Of a stretch of DNA of 64,000 nt, positions 21,064 to 31,178 are shown piece after piece. This DNA comes from Helicobacter cetorum MIT 00-7128. Lineage in GTDB: Bacteria > Campylobacterota > Campylobacteria > Campylobacterales > Helicobacteraceae. Position numbers and translations under genes: made by a program. The stretch's first letter is position 1. Every line of letters starts with the position of its first letter. The notes beneath the pieces are model-generated. The model saw only the letters and a program-made list of their open reading frames with translations. It did not search any database and was not told the DNA's origin. The stretch is taken from contig NC_017737.1 in assembly GCF_000259255.1 (NCBI RefSeq), positions 372,001-436,000 of the forward strand. The letters run 5' to 3'.

Positions 21064-21710
21064 TAGTTTTTGGCATGAATGTCAATGAGTTTAATAAAAA
21101 GCATGGTTTAGTGATTTGTGGGTTGAATCATGGGGTAGGTGTATATGAAGATCCAGATAATGTGAATGCGGAGTTTATCAAAAAGGTTAGCGAAGAAGAG
21201 CAATCGTATTATTTCGCTACTATCCCCTTTAGATTTCAAAGACGCATTACTGGATGGTTTGGTCTGTGGGATTGTGCCTTAGAGAGTGAAGAAGAGAAGA
21301 TGGGGGCGTTTGAAAAGAGCCTTATCAATATCAATTGGGTGGATACTAAATCAAAAAATTTTGATGATGAACTGATAGAGCATAAAGATAATTTTTTACA
21401 ATACATAGAAGTCCTAGAGCCTAAGCTATTATTCTTCTTTGGGATTGATATGCTAAGGGCTTTAAATGATGAAAGAATTAAACCTTATGTTGAAAATTTT
21501 CTAGGTAAGGCTAAAAATGAGCCAAATTATATCACTAAGCCTTTTGAAGGCAAGTCTTTTAGAGTGGGGTTTCAAAGTTTTGAAAAATGCGAAGTGGTAG
21601 CTTTCCCACACCCTACAGGCACTATAGGGCTAAGTGATGAATACATCGCTCTTTTTAAAGATGATATTAAGCCCTTAATTGAAAATTATAGAAAGTTTAA
21701 GGGTGTGTGA
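21048..21710 (+). CDS. uracil-DNA-glycosylase-fold protein of unknown function
   Basis: The 220-residue protein shows the layout of the uracil-DNA glycosylase superfamily. VICGLNHG at residues 22-29 resembles motif 1 (hydrophobic-G-x-N-x-G). A central LEPKLLFFFGIDML segment resembles the L-x-P-K-hydrophobic-G strand, and the C-terminal FPHPTGTIGLS at 186-196 resembles the HPS motif 2. Catalytic competence cannot be judged; the catalytic Asp/Asn and uracil pocket residues are not obvious. It starts with AAAAAGGGGCAAAT before the ATG and opens an operon of six genes. A base-recognition or excision role in a defence system is inference. Confidence 0.6.
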   Translation: MQGLNLVFGMNVNEFNKKHGLVICGLNHGVGVYEDPDNVNAEFIKKVSEEEQSYYFATIPFRFQRRITGWFGLWDCALESEEEKMGAFEKSLININWVDTKSKNFDDELIEHKDNFLQYIEVLEPKLLFFFGIDMLRALNDERIKPYVENFLGKAKNEPNYITKPFEGKSFRVGFQSFEKCEVVAFPHPTGTIGLSDEYIALFKDDIKPLIENYRKFKGV

Positions 21711-21726
21711 GTTTTAAGAGATTTTA

Positions 21727-21746
21727 GCGTTACAATTTTGTAACGC
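21727..21746. promoter_or_regulatory. 20-base inverted repeat between operon genes 1 and 2
   Basis: Arms GCGTTACAA and TTGTAACGC are separated by only TT, in the 74-base gap between the first two genes of the accessory operon. It is too tight for a classic terminator and could be an operator or an RNA processing hairpin. Confidence 0.45.
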
Positions 21747-21784
21747 ACTTCTTGTATTTAAAAATACTATTAAGGATTTTAAAA

Positions 21785-23476
21785 ATGAATAAAGAACAAA
21801 TAAGAGCGATGATAAAAAGGAAAAAAGAAAATTATTCTAAGCATTTATTCAGACAATTTAATGCGTTAGAAGAATGCGTTATTAAAGATTTTTTAGCGAA
21901 TTTAAAAGAGTATTTAAAAGAGCAGGGATTTGAGAAAGTAAATCATTATGGGAATTTAGTTTATATAGAGATTGAAGATTTTAGCATTCAAATTGTCTTG
22001 CAAGGGCGTAAGTGTTCTATGGTTTTTTCTATTCAAGAAATGGGGTTAAAAGATAGCACACTAATGAGCTGTAATCTTATAAAGCAATTCAAGCTTAAAG
22101 GAAAAATGCTAGATAATATCATAGAAAGTAAGCTATGTGAAATGGAGTTAGGGGATTTTGTTTTAAACTTTTTTAAAAACAACAAGCAAAAATTATTAAA
22201 GCTCAAAGAAAAATATAAACAAGACAGACAAATTGAATATGAGTTTTTTAAAACAGCCATTAGTCTTATTCAAGCTAAAATCCCTACAAATTATCAAGTA
22301 GAATATTCTATTTTAATAGAACATGGGATTGCTATTATTTTTAATGATAATGATAGTTGCCGTATTCAAATAAGAGGGTTTGAAGAAAGTGGCGAAATGT
22401 ATTGCAAGGGTTGTTATGAAAATGAAGAGTTAGAAGATAATCTACTTGATTGGATAAGAACAAATAAAATAAGCACAGAAGAGTTTGTTAAAATGGTGCT
22501 ATGCTTTTTTGACAAACATGCAGGCTGTATAACACAAAAATACGCACAAGAACAAGAAGAACAAGAATTTATAAAGTCCTTAATTGCAGTATTACAAGAG
22601 AAGTTTAAGGGGACTAATTTTTATGTGTATCCAAAAGAAAATGTGTTTGAAGGGTTTTATATCAGCACGATAGAAAAGAGCGTTAAATTGATTGGTGCTA
22701 GTGCAAGTGCAATAGATTATGATGGGCGTAGCAGTTTGATTAGATGCTATCAGGCAGGCGACACTAACTCTAGACAAATCCAAGAGATTTTACAACAAAC
22801 TGAGCCACACTTTAACAAAACGCAACGCAATTATTGTTCTTTTGATATGAGAAATTTAAAAAAAGAGATTAGTTTGGAAACGCTAAACGCTAAAGATATT
22901 GCAAAAATTACTGATTATATTTATGCGTATTGTTTAGAGCATAAAGAATGGCTTATACATATGGATAATCTTATTAAAAAATCTAATTCTTTAGTAAGGG
23001 ATTTTATAACAAAGACTTATGAGTTTTTAAAAGAGAAGTTTGAAAAAGAGCCTAACTGGGAGCTAGAATTAAAAGAGAGTAAGGATATTTTAGAATTAAA
23101 TCTTAATTTTAAGGGCGAAATCAAAGAAGCGCAATTTGCTTTTAAATTGCTAAAAATTAGAGGGGTTTCTTGTGTGGAATATATACTAAGTTGTGGCATT
23201 TTTGAAAAATGTAGGCATAGTGAAATAGATTTGTTAAAAACGGCTTATTTAATTGAAAATAGCGCACAAAACTTTAATACCTGCTTTAGAAGCGAATGGC
23301 TAGATTATCGTTATGTAGAAGACGCCCTAAATTTAGAAAAAAGTTTTTTAGAGAGTTTGGAAGATAAAAGCTTGAATGCTGAAAATTACGGCGTATTTGT
23401 CTATAATTATTTCAAAAAACGCCAAGAGATAATAGAAGTCTTAAATGAAAATATAGAAGAATTTATCTTAAAATAA
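21785..23476 (+). CDS. four-repeat protein of unknown function
   Basis: I do not recognise a named family. I chose the ATG at 21785 (MNKEQIRAMIKRK), which has AAGGA 8 bases upstream, giving 563 residues; an ATG at 21752 lacks a site. By eye the protein is built from four divergent units of about 120-150 residues. Each unit starts with an aromatic helix (IKDFLANLKEYL, FFKTAISLIQ, FIKSLIAVLQEKF, FITKTYEFLKEKF), continues with beta strands and ends with a helix such as GDFVLNFFKNNKQ, EEFVKMVLCFFDKH or YGVFVYNYFKKRQ. There is no signal peptide or membrane helix. It is the second gene of the accessory operon and may be a scaffold or sensor (inference). Confidence 0.7.
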   Translation: MNKEQIRAMIKRKKENYSKHLFRQFNALEECVIKDFLANLKEYLKEQGFEKVNHYGNLVYIEIEDFSIQIVLQGRKCSMVFSIQEMGLKDSTLMSCNLIKQFKLKGKMLDNIIESKLCEMELGDFVLNFFKNNKQKLLKLKEKYKQDRQIEYEFFKTAISLIQAKIPTNYQVEYSILIEHGIAIIFNDNDSCRIQIRGFEESGEMYCKGCYENEELEDNLLDWIRTNKISTEEFVKMVLCFFDKHAGCITQKYAQEQEEQEFIKSLIAVLQEKFKGTNFYVYPKENVFEGFYISTIEKSVKLIGASASAIDYDGRSSLIRCYQAGDTNSRQIQEILQQTEPHFNKTQRNYCSFDMRNLKKEISLETLNAKDIAKITDYIYAYCLEHKEWLIHMDNLIKKSNSLVRDFITKTYEFLKEKFEKEPNWELELKESKDILELNLNFKGEIKEAQFAFKLLKIRGVSCVEYILSCGIFEKCRHSEIDLLKTAYLIENSAQNFNTCFRSEWLDYRYVEDALNLEKSFLESLEDKSLNAENYGVFVYNYFKKRQEIIEVLNENIEEFILK

Positions 23477-23485
23477 AGGATAAGA

Positions 23486-24010
23486 ATGCTAGATTGTTTT
23501 GTTAAAAAATTCACGCATTATTTAGAAGAGCAAGCCAAAAACTTAGAACAAAAGGGTGTTGTCGCTAAGACTGATTTAGATGAACTTTTTGCTAGATTGC
23601 AAACTATAAGAGAATATCATGCTAAAAAGCAAGAATTGATTATGGAATTATTAGAGCTAATTTTTAAAAAAGCTCACATAGATAGCATAGAGGGGCTTGT
23701 AAATGGTTTGTATTTTTTTGGATTAGATGAAAATCTTAAGGTTATAGATAAGACTTGTATTGATGGCGATTTGCAAAATTTATTAGATAAATTATTGTAT
23801 GAAATTGCAACACCACTTATTTGTTCTAAAGAAGAATTAGAAGTTTTTATTCAAAAGGCAGAAACTTTAGAAGAAGAGTTTGCAAAACTTAATGCCAAGC
23901 ATAGAGACCATGCAAAATTAAAGGCTATCATGGGAGTTTCTAGAATAGGCGAAAGCTTAAGAGAGGTTTATCAAAGTAATTTAGATTATGAAAGGAATAG
24001 GTATGAATAA
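23486..24010 (+). CDS. helical/coiled-coil protein of unknown function, accessory operon gene 3
   Basis: The 174-residue product is acidic-basic mixed and mostly helical. It has coiled-coil-like stretches at both ends (HYLEEQAKNLEQKG and ALVELEVFIQKAE-type segments such as LEVFIQKAETLEEEFAKLNA). It contains a single central GLVNGLYFFGL turn. No catalytic motif is visible. A ribosome-binding site AAAGGATAAGA precedes the ATG, 9 bases after the previous stop. Its last codons overlap the next gene. Confidence 0.65.
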   Translation: MLDCFVKKFTHYLEEQAKNLEQKGVVAKTDLDELFARLQTIREYHAKKQELIMELLELIFKKAHIDSIEGLVNGLYFFGLDENLKVIDKTCIDGDLQNLLDKLLYEIATPLICSKEELEVFIQKAETLEEEFAKLNAKHRDHAKLKAIMGVSRIGESLREVYQSNLDYERNRYE

Positions 24011-24569
24011 AGAGAAGTTTAGTCAAGAAGTTTTAGAAGAGCTTAGAGCTTTATTCAATGAAAATATATGGAAAAGAAAGCAAGATATTAATGATAAATC
24101 GCTAGAAGAATTATTGAGAACGCTTGAAAAGGGGCAAAAGGAAAAATCAAGATTTACTAAGGCATATTTTAAGCATATCATCAATTTTGATTTAAAAGAT
24201 TGTCAGCTTGTCTTAGAAATGTTAGAAAAAGAGGGTATGGTTTCTAAGCCTAATATTTTTGGTTGGCGTAAGATTACTAGGGATTTTCAAACAGAGCTAT
24301 GCGAAAGGATACAATCCCTAGAAGAAATGGTGTTATATGCCAATGGTGGGGCAGAGTGGGGGAATAATTGGCATTATGATAGGTTGCGTCATATTGGCGA
24401 GCAAGTTTATGAGGTTGCTGATGAAAAAAGAAAGACTAATGACTTGCTTAGAAACATCAATTCAGAGCTTAAAAACGCTAATAACGAAAGACAAAGAACT
24501 AACGAGTTGTTAGACAAAATAGCCGACGCTTTAGAGTATTTGTCTAATGAGATGAGGTTTTCAAAATGA
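24003..24569 (+). CDS. winged-helix-like plus coiled-coil protein, accessory operon gene 4
   Basis: I chose the ATG at 24003 (MNKEKFSQEVLEEL) because AAAGGA lies 7 bases upstream; an ATG at 23988 lies inside the previous gene. The 188-residue product has a first half whose FTKAYFKHIINFDLKDCQLV and LEKEGMVSKP segments suggest a winged-helix fold. The C-terminal 70 residues form a heptad-rich coil (KTNDLLRNINSELKNANN, RTNELLDKIADAL). The start overlaps the preceding stop by 8 bases. The stop overlaps the nuclease start as ATGA. DNA binding and oligomerisation are inferences. Confidence 0.65.
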   Translation: MNKEKFSQEVLEELRALFNENIWKRKQDINDKSLEELLRTLEKGQKEKSRFTKAYFKHIINFDLKDCQLVLEMLEKEGMVSKPNIFGWRKITRDFQTELCERIQSLEEMVLYANGGAEWGNNWHYDRLRHIGEQVYEVADEKRKTNDLLRNINSELKNANNERQRTNELLDKIADALEYLSNEMRFSK

Positions 24570-25575
24570 GCGATTACCAACCATTTTTTAATAAAGTCAA
24601 ACATGCTTTAAAAGAGCTTGAGATAAAAAGAGCTAGGGGATTGCATGATTACAATGTGTTTAGCGTGCTGATGAGTGAGAGCGATGAAGTGAGGCATTCT
24701 AAAATCTTACATTCATTCTTAGACACTATGGGGGAACACTATCAAAAAGACTTGTTTTTAAAGGCGTTTTTAAAGGTGTGTCATTTAGAGAGTTTTGGTT
24801 TTAATAGCATAGATACTAAAATTGTTGAAAAAGAAGTTACTACAAATGGTAGTAGGCGAATGGATTTATTTTTAAGCGATGGGTTTAAGCATATTATTTT
24901 AGAAAATAAGATATACGCAGGCGATTGTGATAATCAAATTTCTGATTATATTCTAGGCGTAGTTAAGGACTATCAAGTTAATGATGCACAAGATATTTGT
25001 GTTTTGTATTTAACAAAAGAAGAACGCTTGCCTAGTCAAAACAGCTTAGGCGATTTCAAGTTAGATGAGAGCAACACAAAGCTATTTTACAAAGGCGATA
25101 AGCTTAAATTAGAAAATTTAGAGCAAGGCATACTCTTTAAAGAGCTAATAGAGCAAAAAATGAGTGCTGATGACAAAATAAAATGGGTTGTGAGCAGTAG
25201 TTGTGCAGCACAAGATTTTAATAAAAAAATTGTAAATTGTTTGGAAATTAAACTAAATAATGAAAAAATGCGATTTTTACTTGAAACAGGAAACTTTTTT
25301 GATGTATATTTTGGAATTGTTGGGTGTGAAACGCTCAAAGGTAAGCATGAGCAAATAAAAAAGATTTAAAGCTTGATAATTTTAGAACAACTGAATGGTG
25401 GTTAGACTGGTGGTATCTATCTAAAAAACTTGGTGGCAGTAAAAACTTTGCAGACAATATCCTTAATGGAACTTGGAGTGTAGAAAAATTTAGTCAAGCT
25501 ATTTTAGACTACTTCAACAAGCATAAAGAATTAGTGGAGACACTAAACGCTAACATTAAAAAATATATCTCATAA
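24566..25575 (+). CDS. PD-(D/E)XK nuclease (PDDEXK_4-like) with frame break at A_AAA_AAG
   Basis: The first frame (24566-25369) encodes 267 residues with the nuclease core: a conserved N-terminal E-x-RHSKILHSFLD block (residues 41-53), the catalytic Asp in RRMDLFLSD (Asp100) and the E-x-K motif ILENKI (Glu113, Lys115). The frame ends IKKI-stop. The minus-one frame then continues without interruption to TAA 25573-25575 with DLKLDNFRTTEWWLDWWYL, the Trp-rich C-terminus expected for this family. The join falls exactly on ATA AAA AAG, i.e. the slippery heptamer A AAA AAG at 25357-25363. Either ribosomal frameshifting, an A6/A7 slip or a sequencing error explains it. The family includes restriction-like defence nucleases. 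Confidence 0.75.
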
Positions 25576-25589
25576 TCAAAGGAATTTTT

Positions 25590-26288
25590 ATGGCATATTC
25601 AATGGAGCATTTTAGAGTTATTGTATTAAAAGATTGTGGGGTTGAAATCCCACAAGACATACAAGCAGGGAAAATAGAAGTCATAGACAAAGAGCTTTTG
25701 AAAGAGAGTGTAGCTAAAGCTAGTGGCTTGGTTTGTATTGTAGTGGGGGATAACCTAGTCTTAGCCAAGCAAATTGCTAAAGATTACCCCTTTGTTTTTG
25801 TCATAACAACCCCTAAAAATAGCCAAGAAATAAAAATCTTTAAAGAATCTAATTCTATAGTCGTATGCAATAAAAATGAAGTTTTTGCTTGTATTAATGC
25901 TATAAAAGAGATGGTTTTAACTCAAGGGGAAATCAATATTGATATGACTCATTTTATGATACTAGCTACTCATAAAAATGGTGTAATGGTAGTAGGAAAA
26001 GGGGAGGATAAAGACCTTAAGAATGCTTGCCTCATAGCGCTCAAAAACGCTTTAAAACCTTTGGGTTATGGTCTTGAATATTTAAATGAGATAAAAACAA
26101 AGTCTCCTTTTTGTGGCGCTCTTGCATATTTTTGCAGGCATGAAGATTATCCTTTTGACAAGTATTGTGAAGCGCTAGACTCTATTGGTGATATCTTACA
26201 CGAAGACGCAGAAGTATTGTATGGGTCTCAAATAACGGATACTAAAGATAATGCAAAAGTAATCTTGATTTTAAAGTTTTGCTTTTAA
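25590..26288 (+). CDS. degenerate FtsZ-like protein lacking the GTP-binding signature
   Basis: The 232-residue protein lines up by eye with the second half of FtsZ. IDKELLKESVAKASGLVCIVVGD followed by LAKQIAKDYPFVFVITTP resembles the region around the tubulin signature. EINIDMTHFMIL matches INVDFADVKTIM. VVGKGEDKDLKNACLIALKN matches the GxA-EA-ENRA region, and EALDSIGDILHEDAEVLYGS with DNAKVILIL matches the FtsZ C-terminal sheet. The GGGTGTG loop is absent (GDN in its place), so GTP binding is doubtful. It is the last gene of the accessory operon, 14 bases after the nuclease. It could be a decoy or partner for host FtsZ (inference). Confidence 0.55.
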   Translation: MAYSMEHFRVIVLKDCGVEIPQDIQAGKIEVIDKELLKESVAKASGLVCIVVGDNLVLAKQIAKDYPFVFVITTPKNSQEIKIFKESNSIVVCNKNEVFACINAIKEMVLTQGEINIDMTHFMILATHKNGVMVVGKGEDKDLKNACLIALKNALKPLGYGLEYLNEIKTKSPFCGALAYFCRHEDYPFDKYCEALDSIGDILHEDAEVLYGSQITDTKDNAKVILILKFCF

Positions 26289-26361
26289 TTCTTGTTTTTT
26301 GCATTATTTTAGGGTTAAAACCTTAATTTTTAAAAGCTTAGCATGAGTTTTTAGACTATCT

Positions 26362-26390
26362 AAAAAAACGCTCCTCTAAAATAGGAGTGT
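26362..26390. terminator. terminator after the accessory operon
   Basis: Hairpin ACGCTCCT (26368-26375 region) with AGGAGTGT (26383-26390), preceded by seven A. The A-run is best placed for the minus strand, but the hairpin closes the operon on the plus strand. Confidence 0.45.
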
Positions 26391-26796
26391 AACCCCCTCT
26401 ATTATATTTGATTCTCTCAATCCCATCCTCTTATATTTTTTCTATCACTATTTAGTTCTAATTGATTTTTACTATTCTTGTATCTTTTTATGCTATTCTC
26501 TACCTCCCCTTATCACTTATACTATTGAACTTATATATCAAAATAACAATTCTTATTTGAATTGAGAGCATTTTTTATTTCTTATAACCTCTATAACCTC
26601 TATAATTTCTATTTTTTAGAAACTTTTCAACTCTATTCTCTATCTATTCTCTATCTAATGCAACTTCTTTCAATCTTTCTCCTTTTTCCCTTCCCTCCCA
26701 ATATCCCCCCTAACCACCCATTTAAGGCTCTCACAACAGCCTAATAACCCTTCTATTGAATTTTATTTTCAATCTTTTCCCAAATCTTTTTTATGT

Positions 26797-26836
26797 TTAA
26801 GCAAACTTTAAGCATTGCGTGTCTATAATTACATTT
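26797..26836 (+). promoter_or_regulatory. 23S rRNA promoter
   Basis: A perfect TATAAT at 26824-26829 with TTAAGC motifs at 26797 and 26808 upstream would give a start near 26836. A GTTAAGCAAACG / TTGTTTAAC hairpin follows in the leader near 26860-26882. Confidence 0.55.
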
Positions 26837-26924
26837 CGTTTTTGACGACAAGCTAACAAGTTAAGCAAACGATTGTTTAACAAACCTAGCAAGTTATCAC
26901 TAAAACGAAGTTATTTGATTTAAT

Positions 26925-27073
26925 ATTGTTAATAGCCTATGTAAAAGTAAAGTAAAACTACAATTACTCTGTCTTATATTCAGTAAGGCAGTGGTAGCGT
27001 TGAAGAATATTCATGCAATTGTCGTTATTCATTATATAAAAAGGCGGGTTTTAAAGGATATTTTAGAATTTAA
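26925..27073 (+). repeat. left arm of pre-23S processing stalk
   Basis: Segments here pair with the 3' flank of 23S in reverse order: ATTGTTAATAGCC (26925-26937) with 30050-30062, AGTAAAACT (26951-26959) with 30031-30039, CAGTAAGGCAGTGGTA (26981-26996) with 29999-30014, and ATTGTCGTTATT (27018-27029) with 29973-29984. RNase III cleavage of such stalks is established. Confidence 0.85.
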
Positions 27074-29956
<2,883 letters not shown>

Positions 29957-30062
29957 TTTTGCTTTTTTATAAAATAACGACAATAAACATGAATAAGTTA
30001 CCACTGCCTTACTGAGTGTAAGGGAGATTGAGTTTTACTAAAACTTATGGGCTATTAACAAT
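29957..30062 (+). repeat. right arm of pre-23S processing stalk
   Basis: Complement of the four blocks listed for the left arm. All four are exact matches in the correct order, so the precursor can close into a stem of more than 100 bases. Confidence 0.85.
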
Positions 30063-30080
30063 CTTCTTTTGTTAAAAACA

Positions 30081-30143
30081 TAACTCCCTAGGATTAGAAA
30101 AGGGAGTTAAGGATAAATCAGATTTTATCTTTAACTCCCTTTT
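30081..30143 (+). promoter_or_regulatory. mutually exclusive hairpins in the 23S-5S spacer
   Basis: AGGGAGTTA (30101-30109) can pair either with TAACTCCCT just before it (30081-30089) or with TTAACTCCCTTTT after it (30131-30143). The second pairing extends to a ~20-base stem with a six-base loop. Processing signal or attenuator-like switch. Confidence 0.6.
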
Positions 30144-30262
30144 CCTTGTGCCTTTAGAGAAGAGGAACTACCCAGTTAACCATTCCGAACCTGGAAGTCA
30201 AGCTCTTCATCGCTGATAATACTGCTCTTTTCAAGAGTGGGAATGTAAGTCGGTGCAGGGAT
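30143..30262 (+). rRNA. rrf: 5S ribosomal RNA
   Basis: Helix I can form between CCTTGTGCC (30144-30152) and GGTGCAGGG (30252-30260). The body shows the conserved loop sequences GGAACTACCCAGTTAACCAT and CCGAACCTGGAAGTCAAG. Position downstream of 23S is normal. The ends are accurate to a few bases. Confidence 0.93.
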
Positions 30263-31178
30263 AGGGAAATGTTTTTTAAATCTTACTTGTTTTTAATTTA
30301 TTTAAAATTTTAGTTTAATTTATTTTATTTCTTATTTTTTTTAATACTTTTTTGATAGTCTAGTATTTATTTTATATCCTTTTAAATAAAACTTATTGGT
30401 TGTGAAGTTTTGGTTTTTATTGAGTAGTTAGTTTTTATCCTTAAAAATGTTCTTTGATATTTTTTAATTTTCATTTCTAATGTTTTTAATGTTTATCTTA
30501 TTGCGTATTGAATGATACTGTCTTTTGTTTGGTGTATTTAGGTGTGTATGACGAGTGGTTTTTTTGTTGTTTAAAAACATGGTAGCTTTTGATTTTAATT
30601 CTCGTTGGTTCTCACAAGCAACTTTTTGACTTTCAATCAAATTTGTTTCTATTAAGATTGATAGAAAGTGATACTATAAAATTGTAGATACATTTATTTA
30701 TTTTTTCTTATATCTTTAAGTGTATGGCGTATATTGTATTGATGGCACATATGGCAACTTGACTTAGCTACTAGAAAGAGGGATACATGAGAGTAGAGAT
30801 AAGTCTCTTGATTTTTTTGGTAATAGATTGATAGTTATTGACATGATATATTTGTTGGATATGGAAACTTGTTTTTATGTTTAATAGAAATTTTAAGTTT
30901 TTACCAAAGGTAATTAGCCAAAAAATTCAATACTTGATTGGTGGTTTAAATTAACCCAAGATAGGCAAATGTTTGTTTTTAGTTTTTTTATTTCTTTCTT
31001 GATTGTTGTATTGAATATTGTTGGTGGTTTTTGATGGAGTTGATTGTGTGTTGCAGTGTAGGGCTATAGCAATGGTTTTGTTTGGTGTGATTGTAGGGTT
31101 GAGAATATATGTTTTAAAAAATGCTAGAATATTTCCAAGCATTAAGCGATGAGAATCTAAAGGAGCAATAGCTAAGTT
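30263..31178. other. long A+T-rich gap after the rRNA unit
   Basis: About 915 bases with no open frame that I trust. The first ~200 bases are T-rich. An imperfect inverted repeat (ACTTTCAATCAA / TTGATAGAAAGT) occurs near 30630-30670. It may hold decayed sequence or promoters of the restriction gene that follows. Confidence 0.5.

Larger units (their letters stand above)
26289..27073. other. intergenic and rRNA leader region
   Basis: 785 bases with no credible gene and no 16S rRNA. Pyrimidine-rich direct repeats (CTCTATAAC, TCTATTCTCTATC) occupy 26580-26665. A TATAAT box at 26824-26829 is the likely rRNA promoter. From 26925 the sequence is the left arm of the 23S processing stalk. Confidence 0.6.

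Noticed and set aside
26562-26744. 60-residue frame before the rRNA promoter
   Set aside because: Composition is driven by TCTATAAC repeats and there is no ribosome-binding site.
30951-31142. 63-residue minus-strand frame upstream of the GmrSD gene
   Set aside because: Low-complexity Asn/Thr/Lys content, no ribosome-binding site, and it overlaps the probable promoter region.
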